Shown: positions 1-11,507 of the stretch, piece by piece
How positions within the stretch are numbered: position 1 is the first letter of the stretch
Layout of the letters: each line of letters starts with the position of its first letter
Assembly (NCBI GenBank): GCA_010015655.1
Contig: ML976686.1
Coordinates: 640,498 to 704,497, forward strand
From: Bimuria novae-zelandiae CBS 107.79
Lineage: Eukaryota > Ascomycota > Dothideomycetes > Pleosporales > Didymosphaeriaceae
Reading direction: 5' to 3'
Length of the DNA: 64,000 nt
Notes under the pieces: model-generated
Told to the model about the DNA's origin: nothing
The model's input: the letters and a program-made list of their open reading frames with translations, nothing else
Databases searched by the model: none
Made by a program: the position numbers and the translations under genes

Positions 1-367
1 CCCGCGAAAGGAAGGCTTGTGACGCCGCAAAAGCTCTACAATCTGCCCAAAAGGGTAAGAGAAAGGCATCGCAGCCATCCACACAGAGCAACAAGCGTTA
101 GAAACGTGTGGTTGACGCTGTAGTTACTGTAGACGCCTCAGGTGCCGCATTAGTAGCTCCAACCAAGACTACGCGGCGCGGCCGCAACGTTAAGCTTCCA
201 AGTAGATATTAGTAGCGCAGGTTGATCGCAAGCATCAATAGAGCACGCCACCAAAAAATCTCGCAATATTCGCTACTATACGTGGCTCTATAGCCTCATT
301 TCTCGTAGAGCTGCTATGGTGTTGTGCGTGCATCACGCGAATCCGTGCATCACGCGCACGGACACGT
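1..367 (+). mobile_element. 3' remnant of a pogo/Fot1-type DNA transposon
   Basis: Reading frame 3-212 gives a basic, K/R-rich tail ending in a TAG at 210-212, with one internal TAG at 99-101. Its composition and the shared GKRKAS motif match the C-terminus of the pogo-type transposase at 28447-28725, so I read it as the end of a related DDE transposase whose body lies left of the window. At 315-367 there is a GC-rich terminal segment with two copies of GTGCATCACGCG, ending in an ACGT-type tip followed by TA at 368-369, the likely target duplication. The internal TAG shows it is not an intact coding tail. Assignment to this transposon class is inference from similarity within the window. Confidence 0.6.
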
Positions 368-446
368 TACCCCTGTCGGTCTCCTAGAGCTGCCCGCAAT
401 ACGCGCGTATTCGCCCCGCACTCCATCTGCCACGTCAAGTTAAACA

Positions 447-1309
447 ATGTCCCGACACAAGACGGTTGTCGAGCAGAAGCAGCAGTTTCTCCAATCAAGG
501 AAACAATATCTGTCGCGCGGTATTGTGCCTTCGGAGAAGCTCAAGCAGCTCGCGCACGATGGCGGCGTCGAGTTGAGCGTATTGAAGGGCGTTGTAGACA
601 AAGGTAATGCCCTCTCCACCTCTGTGATGCTTCAAATGTTCTTGTTGGGGGCCTCTGAGGTCACGGGATATGTAGTCGCTTCTAGCCAGCTGCCATACTG
701 ATTTTCATCCCAGTCAACCGGGAGCTAAAGCAGCACTCACGACGTGTCTACAGCCGGCAAATGACGGAGCATGTCGTCGAGCACATAGACGCCTTCTACT
801 GGGACTCCGGAACGCGCGACGTCGATGACGAAACGGCCGATGCTACCACGGACGCCGCAGACGAGGGCACCGCGATAGCCCAGAACGACGACCTCACCCA
901 AGACTCGTGCATCGCCAAACTGCCGGCACGCTGGGACACCTCTTCCGACCCCAGGCCTTCCCCCTCCGACCTTGTCGACCAAGACGACTACCTATCCGCC
1001 GTGACGCGTCTCCAAACCCTCTCTGCGCAACGCCTCACCTTACAGCAGAAGCTAAATACGTACCGCACGCTACTTGCTCTGCTGGAGCCGTATCGTAAGC
1101 CGAAAGACAATGTGCAGCCGAACCTGGTGTGGAAACAGACTCCGCTTGCCGACGAACTAGGGAAAACGAGGACACTGGCGATAAGGGTGGCAGGGAGGGT
1201 AGAAGAGCGGTTCGGGGACATAGAGGTCCCGGCGACGGCTGATGATGGGGACATCAAGATAGAAGAGAATGGCGTCGAAAAAGTGAAGAACGTCCTTGCC
1301 AGTTGGTAG
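447..1309 (+). CDS. FTA4: Kinetochore Sim4-complex subunit Fta4-like protein
   Basis: Two exons, 447-603 and 714-1309, joined by a 110-bp intron (phase 1), give 250 residues. This is close to fission yeast Fta4 in length. The N-terminus is helical and charged (VVEQKQQFLQSRKQYL). The exon junction restores a helical segment ending QMTEHVVEHIDAFYW. The C-terminal half has a leucine-rich heptad region (RLQTLSAQRLTLQQKL) followed by LLEPYRKPKDNVQPNLVW, which is typical of the FTA4 family. Fta4 belongs to the inner-kinetochore Sim4/CCAN assembly at centromeres. The start follows the end of a transposon remnant by only about 80 bp, so the promoter is short or partly transposon-derived. The family call rests on remembered motif pattern, not alignment. 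Confidence 0.75.
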
Positions 1310-1702
1310 TGGTCGGAAGGCAGGCGTTTAGGTTCATGTTAGGATACCATGGGGATTACTTTTCCTTGCCGACTTGTACTCGTGGCTGACTAGCAACGAG
1401 ACGGAAACCCTTCATTGTGACAACTGCATCTGTTCGTGATGCCAAATATAGTCCTTTACCATGCCAAACCGAGTGTCCGGCCAAGAACATTTACTGTCAG
1501 TCCTTTCAAAGCGCTAGCGACAACATTCACAATACTCGACAGGTCATCGATATTTCGAAGTCGATTGGCGGAAGGTGTGCTCGGGATGCACCTTCCAACA
1601 TCAATTCAGCAGGCGCTTCACATGCCATCAGACACGTGGAGTTTGCAGGGCCCGACCCTATCCACTCTCAGTCACCCCATCTCCACTAGCAGAAACGACA
1701 CT
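1310..1702. other. Intergenic, nothing recognised
   Basis: This stretch lies between FTA4 and the repeat-protein gene. Open frames exist but show no domain, and no RNA gene or repeat was recognised. The last part probably holds the promoter of the downstream gene. Confidence 0.5.
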
Positions 1703-3868
1703 ATGCATTCGTTTGATCATTCTTCGTATGCACCAAAATACAAATTCTTAGTCTTTCACTACGACCCGGTCGCTAAGCCGCTCCCCGCAATTCGTCGGCG
1801 AACTCAGCGCACTCCTTGCGACGCGGCTGTCAGACGCATTGCGCTCCTCTGCAACGTTCGCTTGTTCCAGTGTATCGTGCAAGAAAATAAGCTTGCTGTG
1901 GCTACGAGCGACGAGGTATGTACTATCAATCACGATATTATGCTCCGCTACGAGCGAACATCCGAATACGATGAACCCCCTTATCGCCTACACTGAGATG
2001 ACAACCCATACGCAAGCTCTGGATGCGGCCTCGGTAGAGTTGCGACTTTGCACCATGCCCCTCCAACTGCACCAACCACCCACAGCGGACCCTACTGACA
2101 TGTTCCCAGGTGACACTTACTATCACTCAGCTCCTGCGCCCCGAAGCTTACGACCAGATCCGCGAAGCAAAGATCCGCGGCATGTCGAACACCCGGATCT
2201 ACTACTATTACTACACTCTGTTCAAAAAAATCGAAGAATCATGGGACCGGAAGTGGCGGCATCATTCTTCCATCTGGAATTCCCCAGCTGTCATTTCCAT
2301 CGTGACGTACCTCGCCGACGAGGAACCCCCGGATTTCGAAGTCATAGAGGAAGACGGCAAGATGAAGCCAGGGATCATCGTTAAGGCTCTAGCAATGGCG
2401 GTAAAGGAGCTTTAGCAAGGCAAGAAGTGTAATGAGATCGAAGCGAAATATGACGAAAAGCTTCCATATGACAAGGCCTCAAGCGGAAAGGTGAGTAGTC
2501 TCCAATCCTTTGGTGTCAGATTTGCGCTAACAGGGAATAGATTATGCACGAAATAGTCGAAGATGAATTGCTGGATAACCTCTACGAGAACTTGGCGCAC
2601 GCCTCGAGAATCCCAGATCAGGATCAGGGCGAAGACCCATCCACGGAGACAGATAACCCAGAGGTGACTGAGCAGTCATGTTCGCAGGATCCAGAAACAC
2701 CATCTTCCAGTGGTGGGAAAGGGAAGGGCAAGGCTCCAGCACCTCCTCTTCCGCCCAGGCAGCCTCCTCCGACCCCTGTAGACTCCGGCTATGACCCTAC
2801 CGCCCGTGAAGGCAGAAACAAGCTCAACTTCGATGTCCTAGCAGCCGTGATCAAGCTCGCGCCGGACCTTTGGTGTGATTATGCCGAAGCATTGTACCCC
2901 ACGGCTTGGAAACAGGTGAATGCCCAAATAGATGAACTCATGAACAATACAGGCCTACCTGAAACGGAAGTAGCCACGGTTTACTTGAATTCCGTCCCAA
3001 GCTCGAGCAAATGGGTGCCAAAGACGATAGCTGGTAAGTAACGCTAATCTTCCACCATCGATTAAGGAACTCGGATCTCATCGAGGCAACTTACTGTGCT
3101 CAAATCTTCAGTGGAATTCTTCAAAGTTTCATGGGCGTCATGTTCGGCGTCCTGCATCTCTGGAAGAGATAGACTAACCATCTCGTAGGACCCTCGTCCT
3201 CTGCTCCCCGTCTACCTCCCATCCCAGGCGCCACGGAAAGACAAGCCACAGCTCAAACTATGTTCGACATCCGCAGGCAAAACGCGCAAGGTGCGCCATC
3301 CTCTTCTTATAAACCCGTTTCCGGCGCCTCTCGAGAACGAGCAGATGCCCATGCGCAAACCATGTTCGACATCCGCAGGCAAAACGCGCAGGGCGTCTCA
3401 AAATACACTTCCCACACATTCGTTCCAGCCGACGTTCAAGCACGAGCAGATGCCCATGCGAAAATCATGTCCGACTTCTACAGGCGAAATGCGCAAGGCG
3501 TCTCATCGTCTTCTCACAACCCCATTTCCGGCGTCACCGAAAGACAAGCTAAAGTCCAAACTATGTTCGACATCCGCAGGCAAAATGCGCAGGGCACCTC
3601 ATTCTCTCCTCCCATCCCCCTTCCACTCGTTTCTCGAGAACATGTCGACGCCTATGTAAATATTATGGACGACCTCCGCAGGCGAAACGAGCGAGGCCCC
3701 TGGGCCTTCTTTCAAAAACCCTCCGAGGCTGAGCCTGCAAGCACACTGTTGTCCAGTCTCGTTCTACCGCCCAAACCCACCGGACCAGATCCATACGTCA
3801 CGAAACTCATCACTACACTGAAGGAGAAGAAGTGCGAGGCTGATCTGCAATCTGCGTGTGCGGGGTAG
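1703..3868 (+). CDS. Uncharacterised protein with C-terminal tandem repeats
   Basis: I do not recognise the family. The proposed model is exons 1703-1915, 2110-2400, 2541-3033 and 3189-3868, 558 residues. All phases agree, and the donors include GTATGT and GTAAGT. Using the donor at 2401 removes an in-frame TAG at 2413-2415 that would otherwise break the gene. The N-terminal half has a tyrosine-rich stretch (RIYYYYYTLFKKIEESW) and a mixed charged region. The middle carries a proline-rich linker (KAPAPPLPPRQPPPTPVDSG). The C-terminal third consists of five repeats containing MFDIRRQNAQG or a variant. No signal peptide or membrane segment is seen. The start is uncertain: ATG 1971 spliced from 2034 is an alternative first exon. 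The following ORF at 3896 lies in the same frame after a single stop. Confidence 0.55.
3225..3705 (+). repeat. Five protein-coding tandem repeats (about 32-36 residues)
   Basis: Five consecutive coding units each contain a helical, alanine- and arginine-rich segment followed by a conserved box: MFDIRRQNAQG (units 1, 2 and 4), MSDFYRRNAQG (unit 3) and MDDLRRRNERG (unit 5). Between boxes are variable serine/proline linkers. Nucleotide identity is high between units 1, 2 and 4, pointing to recent duplication, while units 3 and 5 are diverged. Confidence 0.85.
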
Positions 3869-3895
3869 GACTCTTCGACGGACCAAGATCCAGCG

Positions 3896-4492
3896 ATGAT
3901 GTCTGTGGATGTGAGTCCAGAAGCGCCGGGATTGACGGTGACGGCTCCGTCGCCGGCGTTAGATCCGGTACGGGTGTTCGGTGGTCTTTTTTTCAGGGAC
4001 GACTCTAAGAGAGGTGCTAAGACTCAGATTAACGGTCTTGTGGGGAGAGATGAGAAGGTCGGGGGAGAAAGCGAGAGAAGTGGGAGTTTGGATAGTGTGG
4101 TCAGGGTTATACACAGGCCTGATGACGCAGGAGGGGATGTGGATGATGGCGAGAGGAGTGGGAGTCCGGAGAGTGTTGTCACGGTGGTGCACCAACCCCA
4201 TGCCACGGAAGAGGACGGTACAGACTCCCAGGTCGTCAACGATCCGGCAAAGGCAAAGCAACCGCGCGAGAAGAGCGTGCCCGTCTCGCCGACGCATACC
4301 GCGACCCCTACTTCGCCCGACATCACACCCGCTCCCACCATCCCTGACGACGCCTCGGATGCTGGGCGCTCACCAGCCAGCGACACACCCGAACCCGAAG
4401 GTCTTGATCCTAGACTAGCCGGATTGAACTTCCGCGATGCGTATCTGTACAACGCGGTGTTGCTCCGGCGGTGGGCGGAAAGCGATGACTGA
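3896..4492 (+). CDS. Acidic, Ser/Pro-rich ORF, possible continuation of the upstream gene
   Basis: A 198-residue ORF in the same frame as the last exon of the repeat protein, separated from it by one TAG (3866-3868) and nine sense codons. It contains two copies of an ERSGS-x-(D/E)SVV-x-V-x-H motif, then a long Ser/Thr/Pro linker, and a C-terminus that looks conserved (LDPRLAGLNFRDAYLYNAVL). Such a terminus would suit a real protein end. It may be a separate small gene, or the C-terminal part of a roughly 765-residue protein interrupted by a nonsense codon. No function can be assigned. Confidence 0.4.
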   Translation: MMSVDVSPEAPGLTVTAPSPALDPVRVFGGLFFRDDSKRGAKTQINGLVGRDEKVGGESERSGSLDSVVRVIHRPDDAGGDVDDGERSGSPESVVTVVHQPHATEEDGTDSQVVNDPAKAKQPREKSVPVSPTHTATPTSPDITPAPTIPDDASDAGRSPASDTPEPEGLDPRLAGLNFRDAYLYNAVLLRRWAESDD

Positions 4493-5035
4493 GTCCGGTT
4501 TGCACACCTACTGGAAAACTGGGCGGGCACGTCGGTAGGTACCACTAGCAGCTAGAAGAAATGAAAAAGAAAGAAACGAAAGAGATTGTGTTCTATAGAT
4601 GGATGTTCTGAGTAGAGTAGAACAGCGCACGTGCGCGTGAGAAAAGCTTTGGAATGGCTAGGTGCGTATAAGTATACAGGTGTAGAGTCGCACGTCTCAC
4701 TTCTACCGAGAAGCGCACGTGTTGAGGGATACGATTCGGATGCAGGCGAGTTCGACAAATTTCTCGGATGTACAACGTCAGAGGCGTATACGTAGAATAA
4801 TTATATATGCAAGAGAAAAGGTAAACGATAAGATAGATATAAGGACTAGGGTATCGTCCACGCATGCATTCATGCGTCCGTCTGCCTTCCCATCATCCAC
4901 CCCCCTACTCAACATGCCATGCCATGCCGCCGTGCTCGTCATGCGCGTATCCAAATGCAAAAACATAAACAAAAAAGAAAACTTACCCGCTCTAGTATAC
5001 GCACCCTATTTACAAAGCGCTCGCTAAAGTCACCC
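4493..5035. other. Convergent intergenic region
   Basis: This lies between the 3' end of the acidic ORF and the 3' end of the CSC1-type gene. It is AT-richer than the flanking genes and probably holds both 3' UTRs and polyadenylation signals. No gene recognised. Confidence 0.5.
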
Positions 5036-8000
5036 CTAAACCTCAATATTCTCAAAAGGATCCCGATCCGGCGGCAATCCCCTATACAACACCCTCGCCC
5101 TAGCATCCAACCTCGCCCCCTCACTCGTAATCCAAATCTTCCTGCTAAACCCCGCGGTGCGCCGAATCTCGTCCGCGGCCACGCCCAGCTCATCGTGCGG
5201 GATCCAAATCGCGGGCTGGATAGCGCGCGTAGCCGGGTGCTGGAAGCTGCGCTTAATCAGCTTCTGGCGGGCCTCGGGCTCGATATCTTCGAGCTGGTCG
5301 TCGATGTTGTCGAAGAGGTTGTCTGTGGGCAGGGTCTGCGCTTCGATGTCGCGGATGGGGCGGCCGAGGTCGTCGACGCGGGCGCGGAGCGCCGAGGTGA
5401 CGATGTCGAGTGGGTTGTTGTGCGGTTTTGACTTTTTCTTTTTCTGGGGTGCAGAGGGTGTGGTTTTGTCGTGGGTTTTGTTGTGCGAGGTGGAGCGCTT
5501 GTCGTTGTGGTGCGAGTGGGAGCGGGAGCTGTTGCGTGAGCGGTCGGCCCAGTTGGGGCGGCGCATGCGTTCAGGGGATTCGGTCAGGCGCGCGCTGTGC
5601 TTGCCGTCGGAGTCGAATTGCTTGAGTTCGATGGAGCCGTCGTTGTAGGCTTGTGAACGGCGGCGGTCTTCGACTTCGAGACGCTGCGATTCGCGACGCT
5701 CGGCTTTTTCTTTGGCTGAGAGCTCGCTGTTTAGGGACATGTGCTCATCCGCATTGCCCCCGTCGACTTCCTCCTTGGCGCGCCAGCGGTTGGCTTGTGC
5801 GCGTTGAAACTCTTGATCGCGCTCCGTCGCCTCGTCCTCGAAGGTGATTGGTAGGTACTTGAAGAGGGGCCCGAAAGCGCGGTTGAGCAGGAACTGGAAG
5901 AGGATTGTGAAGAGTGCGGTCACAACCATTATTATTGCTTGTGGGTAGCAGTCTCTTTGCAGGAAGAAGAGACCGATCAAAGTGATTTCAAGGAAGTACA
6001 GCCCAGTGAAAAGTTGATTGATAGCCTTGGGGAAGATAAGACCGTTTGTTTCAGCCTTGGCGTACGAGACATAGATCATCTGGTACCGGTACGTAAACCA
6101 AAAGAGACTGAACGTGATCAGCAGAACGATCATCAGCAACGGTGAAAGGACGGCGTATATGAGACCGATGGCGCCAAAGTTCGTGTATACCGGAATCATG
6201 TTTCCCCAGGTGATTCCGGGTCGACTAAGGATCCGAGCAACCTTCTGTCGGGGCGTGGTGTCCAAGAATCGACTAAAGAGAATGAACAATACAGCCCCGA
6301 TTTGCAACAAGGTTCCAGAGCTGATACTGAAGGCTTGTAGAATCAGGTAAGAGAAGAAGTAATTGGCAGATTTGGGAAGTTGTTGGGCCAGCAATTGTGG
6401 TATGTCGATGAGGGTCTGACCTGCCTTGCCCGGGTCCGTAAGGATGTCGTCGAGAATTCCGGTGATACCAGAGGAGATCGACACAACCAAAAACAGCTGC
6501 ACGAATACGAAGGCGAAGTAGAAGTTTTGTACCAGAAGCTCTCTTTCGCCCATGGTAGTAGTACCGGTCGTTTCAGCCATGAGGCGCAAGATGATGGGAA
6601 GCAAAGCGAATAGAATGGCTAGAATCGCGGGAGGCAGCACACCCTGAAGGAAACTGATGAGCCACTGTGGCAGGTCTGCTATCCATCCTAACCATGGGAC
6701 TTGATTTTGCAAAGTTTCAACTTTGGAAAAGATACCAGTGAAGGCGACTAGAGGTGTCCATAGCGCGATTAAGGCTATGATGGCTACGACAATGAGGAAC
6801 ATGCGGATATATCGTGACCACCAAGATAGAGTAAGGTTATCCCAGATGACATCCATGGGGTTGACCTCAACAGTTCGGGGGTTCATCTGGCGAGGAATGT
6901 GATGACTGAGCGACTGGCACGCCATATGTGCAGCGACTTGGTGGTTGAACTGAATGAAAGCGGAGTTCATCAACGGATACTGTTCGAGGTTGGCCTGGTC
7001 TTGTGCAATCTCATGGTTCAATCGCGTCAGCTCTTTGCGGCAATAGTAAATTGTGTCCACCTTCTTGCCGATCAAGGGAAGCGACGGCCACCAGGACTTG
7101 TCGAACAGGGGGACACGCATCGTTTCGCGATCCTTAGGCTTGATGTATTTCCTCCAGAGAGCGTTCTCGTCGTCTTCCACAAAAGTCTCGTCGTATAATC
7201 CAGAATATTCATACTTGACAGTGTCGGTCTTTTTGAGCTCTAGCGGGAACTCCTCTCCCTCGGCGCGGAACGGCTGGGGACTAGCAAAGTCGCTCAATCG
7301 CCGGACTGGGTTCAGCCGTGAGTTCTTAATAGTATGATTAATCGCATTTAGCGGGCCCAGTGTGGATTGGGCCGTATGTGGCCGCTTCTTGTCCTTTTCG
7401 TGCGAAAAGTCTGGAGAATTCGGCTCGGTCGCAGTTCCTTCTGAGTCGAACTTCATCTTGGCTTGGTCGTTGAGCGGCGTGTAAGTGTCAGAGCTAGTGC
7501 CTCTGGTTTCAAAATCGACGGCAATAGGTGTGGTCGGGCTGTCAGTCGCAAGCGCTTCCCCGTATGAATGGTCTCGAGCGTGACCATGCCTACTGCCGAA
7601 CGCTCCTTTAATGCCTCCAGTGAACCCGCCAACTACCTTCCCACCGAACTTTCCTACATCGCGGAAACCATCTCCTACGGCCTGGATGCCTTCGCCCAAT
7701 ATGGGGATTGGGAGGATCCTTCGTTTGCGGTCGGGGGATGATGATCGGGAAGACGAAGACGACGAGGAGGAGCTCGAGGAGTCGTCCTCCTTCAGCACAT
7801 CCTGGAGGGTCTGCTCAATCTCATGCGGGTTGTTAACGCTCACTCCGTATTCCTGCGTCTCGTGGTCGATGGCTGCATTCTGCGTCGCCTGGTCTGCTTT
7901 CTTCTCCTTCCTGGACTTTTTCTTGCCCTCCTGCTTTGCTCTCTTCTCTTCCATCTTCATGTGCTTCTTGTTGCATTCGATGACGAGGTTCGTCTCGGCG

Positions 8001-8896
8001 CCCTCGAGGGCGCGCGCAATCTTAGTCCGCTTCTTGACTTTTTCAGCCAGGTCGTCGTAGTTGCGGTTGATCCAAATCTCCCTGATGCCACCTGGGAAGA
8101 CATCGTAGAGGGCGTCCAACGCAGCGACGGTGAGCCACTTTCGGGGGATGCTCTGCACCAGAATAGTTGTGGCCGAGGCGCGAATCCGATGCTCGGGCAG
8201 GGTGAGAATGGTCTGTCGTAGGCGCACAAACTTTCTCAGCGCCAGGTAGAAGTTGTAGCACACCCAGATAACCGTCAAAACGGCCAAAACGAGATGTGCC
8301 CAGAGGCGCTTCCTCTTCGATTCCACGTTTACATTGGGCCAAGCGAACGAGTCCAGCCCTGACACACCGTCCACATCTCCGATACGGTTTATAGGGAGCA
8401 GAATGGGCAGGATCACGATGGCCATGGGTATGAAGATGCGGAGCAGCAGCTGGAGGTACTGCAGGAAGAGGTAGCCGTCCACGCCAGCGATGCGGATGAC
8501 CTCGCGGTCGCTGATGGTGAAGACATTCTTGAACGATTCGATGGCCGTCGTCGGGTTCGCGATACGTTTGCGCTGGGTGACATAGGCGGTCTTGTAGTAA
8601 CTGCGGCGGTCAGTGTGCGTGCTCCCCATATTAGCCCCCAACCACACCACGTACTAAATCTTGTGAAACAGGCTCTGCCGTGCTGCCGACTTCTCAGTCG
8701 TCTCTTTTGACCGGTGTATTTTCCAGTTGCCGCTCAAGATCAAGAATGCGGCTATCTGTATGCCGAAGATAACGGCGGCGGTGGACAGCGAGGCGGCGAA
8801 GGTCTTGATGCTCTGGTTTTGCGACTCTTGCGCGACGCCAGTTTTGTCCGGTCCATCGTTCTGCCGGGCGAATATGAAGTAGCTCGGCGCTGACAT
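5036..8896 (-). CDS. CSC1/OSCA-type channel (DUF221 family) with PHM7 C-terminal extension
   Basis: Exon 1 is 8896-8655 and exon 2 is 8600-5036, with a 54-bp intron (GTACGT donor, CTGAC branch-like motif), giving 1268 residues. Order: an N-terminal membrane segment (about residues 31-55); a second and third segment around 124-200, the former starting from GVDGYLFLQYLQLLL; and a large cytosolic region with a poly-serine tract and basic stretches. The core of several membrane helices follows, including FLVVSISSGITGILDDI and YQMIYVSYAKAETNG. The cytosolic tail ends in a PHM7-type region (AIWIPHDELGVAADEIRRT). Family members are osmosensitive, calcium-permeable cation channels or lipid scramblases of fungal membranes. 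The unusually long cytosolic insert and tail make it larger than yeast Csc1 (782 aa). The splice restores continuity expected for the family. Confidence 0.9.
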
Positions 8897-10641
8897 GACG
8901 CCTGCAGCCTGAGCACGCTGTGGTGCAACTGGGTTGTGTTGCCGGGAGTTGTGAATCGTTCGTTAGAGGCGCGATACGGAGTTTCAGGTGGTCGAGGCCA
9001 TGGGCATATGCAACAGGGGCAGCGCCTCGTTGGTGCACGTAGAACAGCAAAAAAGAAAACTAGTAAAATGTCTGAAGTCGTAGGAACGGCGGTCTGTACG
9101 ATACAAAAGGTGCAGGTACGGCGAAGGGACCATATTTCAAGTTTCAAGCGCCCACACGTCAACGCTCCAAGCGCGTTGCTGGTTCACAATGTTTGGCGCT
9201 TCCAAGGATGGCGTTAGTTGCGTCACCCGCCCACAAGCGAGCATTCACCACAGCCAAACAATAGTCACCGGCAAGCCCTCCTCTAACGCGCCTGTGGAGC
9301 CTCCCGTGGAGATGCGACATGTTCGCTAATACAACCGACCTCACCTTTTTATAGAGTTAGCACTCTTCTTCGTAAATGCTGCAAGGCTGCGAGCATTAGA
9401 TCTGGGGACGCCGAAGTCTCCCCAGGGGTCGCACGACCGATCTGCCGCTAAATGCTTATGACGAGATCCCGCATCCTACAACCTTGCTAATCCTACCAAG
9501 AACAAGGAACGCCTTCATCACCTTCCTTTTTCATACTCAACTCAAATACTCAACTCAACAATGTCAGTTGGTGGCTTTCCTTCATGTTGGGAAACCTGAA
9601 GACCATGGCTCTATTTTTATGGTTTGTTGAGAACTCATTGTACTCTTATGTTGGCAAAGAACCGAATAATCAGAAGCTGACGATCTGAAACATTCAGATC
9701 TGCAGGGTTCTGGGATGCGCCATCTTTCGGAGAATTCTATGACAGGGCCGTCCCCATAACACTGGCGATTGTGGAGATACAGAGGCGCAGCATCCGCATC
9801 TGCATTGTACGATTTGTATCGTTGCCTAGTAGCGGTGTGTTACCCACGGAATCGAGTGGACGTTCTTTGGTACTGTTTGTGCATATTGACTGATCAGTAG
9901 TGGTGGTAAGGATCGAACGAATGGATGTCGCTCATGAAAACCGTTTATAAGCTTCTCGAGCGCGACGCCATATGCCGATGTTGAGGTGTGGTGTAGCATA
10001 TGTGAGATCAGAACGCCAGTCCGGTCAGTCGGAATAACAGTGATAGAAGTAGAAGTTGCCTGCGAATGACATAGTGGAAAGTGTGTCAACGACGCTTTCC
10101 TCGTGGGATTTTGTGGACGAGGAAAGAGCGACGCGGCCTTGTCCCCATACTACAGCTGGGCACCTGGGCAGTATAGGTGTCACATGCTCCATGTCTGCTT
10201 GGTCCAATAAAGCTCAAATCAGGCAGATGCAAATGAAATTCAAAATACTCCTTCAGTGTATAGATGTTGATTTTTGGATCAGAGTCTTTGCATGTATCAA
10301 CTACAGACGGGTGTCGGTCGTCACTGCTGTTCACACTGACGCCCTTAGCCTATTTAGGCCTAGTTTATCGGAACAATCTCGGCGTCGCGGGACAGATCGC
10401 GCATCCGTCTCATCGTCTACCCTCACGGAGCGCGTTTACGTCGCTCACATTCAAATTCGTGGTGGAAATTGCATTCTATCTCAAACACCCGAAAAAATAC
10501 CCAGTTAGTGCGATTCGCGCGGATCGCATTTGCCTCGAAGGAACGCTCTCGCCCGGAGGCTAAACAGCTACTGTACCCAAATCAACCACCCCACCGCACC
10601 GCTGCCACGCTCCCTCCTAGCTTCAACCTTAACCTTTCACC
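8897..10641. other. Large divergent intergenic region
   Basis: About 1.7 kb lies between the starts of the CSC1-type gene (leftward) and the coiled-coil gene (rightward). Open frames are short, overlap on both strands and show no recognisable domain. An ATG at about 9561 in a purine-poor context could begin a tiny spliced gene but cannot be supported. The segments next to the two starts presumably act as promoters. Confidence 0.45.
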
Positions 10642-11507
10642 ATGAACAACTTCTCTTTTCTCGATTCAGGTCCTCAAGCACCACTCCCTCGCGCTGCGCC
10701 TTCGCCTTCGCCTTCACCCTCGCCCACCTCCACACAAGCGAACGGCATGTCTGGTCCAGGGCCCCAGCAGAACGGCATACCGATGGTCAACGGTCTACCA
10801 AGCGGCGGCCAACAAACAGATATGAATCACCTATGGAGTGTGGTTCAACAGCTGAGTCAGATGCTGGAGGAGAACCGGGCGCAGACAGCGGGCATAGTGA
10901 ACGGAGTGCAGGCCATACAAGCCCGAGCAGCTGAAGAGGGTGGCTCCGTGGGAGGTTTGCCAATCCGGGAGGTGAATGGGGAGATCAATGGTTCGTCACG
11001 CCCCAGTGGTATGGTTTAAAGTCTAGGGGGAAACTCTAGCTGACACACATGACAGCAGCAACCCGCGCCGCCGAAGTTGGGCAACTCCAGAACTCCCTCT
11101 CCACAGCCCAGTCCTGCATAACAACCCTGACCGCTCAAAATACCGCAATGACGCACCTCCTCAAAGACTACGAAGACACCGTCACCATGCTGCTCGAAAA
11201 GCTCCGCCCGTATGCGTACAACCAGACACACGCTATCATTTCGCTGCATAAACACTACCAAGGGCTGCTCGAGCAAGAGCGTGCTACGAGCATGCAGCTG
11301 CGGATAGAACACGCAGAGTGGCAGGCAGGTCTAGGACGGGTCGCCGAATATGCTCGGGGTGCGTTGAGGGTACAAGGCGAGAGCGAACGAGGGCTTCGGA
11401 GCGAGATCAAGGGTTTGAAAGAGGAGAATAGGGTGCTTAGAAGGCTGGCGGGTTGGGAAGAAAAGCCGGACGACAGCAGCGACGAGGAAGAGCCGGAGAG
11501 GCCCTGA
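10642..11507 (+). CDS. Coiled-coil protein of unknown function
   Basis: Exons 10642-10990 and 11056-11507 join in phase 1 across a 65-bp intron and give 266 residues. The ATG has a good context (caccATGaac). The first 60 residues are Pro/Ser/Gln-rich and disordered. A helix around residues 60-100 contains LWSVVQQLSQMLEENRAQTA. Exon 2 is almost entirely helical with heptad leucines (AEVGQLQNSLSTAQS, LKDYEDTVTMLLEKLR, LKGLKEENRVLRRLAGWE) and ends in an acidic tail. Its regular coiled-coil character suggests a scaffold or oligomeric protein. It resembles coiled-coil proteins conserved in many Pezizomycotina, but I cannot name it. Confidence 0.7.

Noticed and set aside
1436..1996. A continuous 186-residue frame used as one exon
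   Set aside because: A strong GTATGT donor at 1916 and phase agreement with the exon at 2110 favour using only 1703-1915 of it.
2401..2490. Nonsense mutation (TAG 2413) breaking the repeat-protein gene
   Set aside because: A GTAAAG donor at 2401 in the right phase removes the stop with a normal 140-bp intron.
4024..4545. Minus-strand frame of 173 residues
   Set aside because: Mirror of the Ser/Pro-rich plus-strand ORF; no start context or family pattern.
7611..8060. Plus-strand frame of 149 residues opposite the CSC1-type gene
   Set aside because: Antisense to the poly-serine and charged segment of a well-supported protein.
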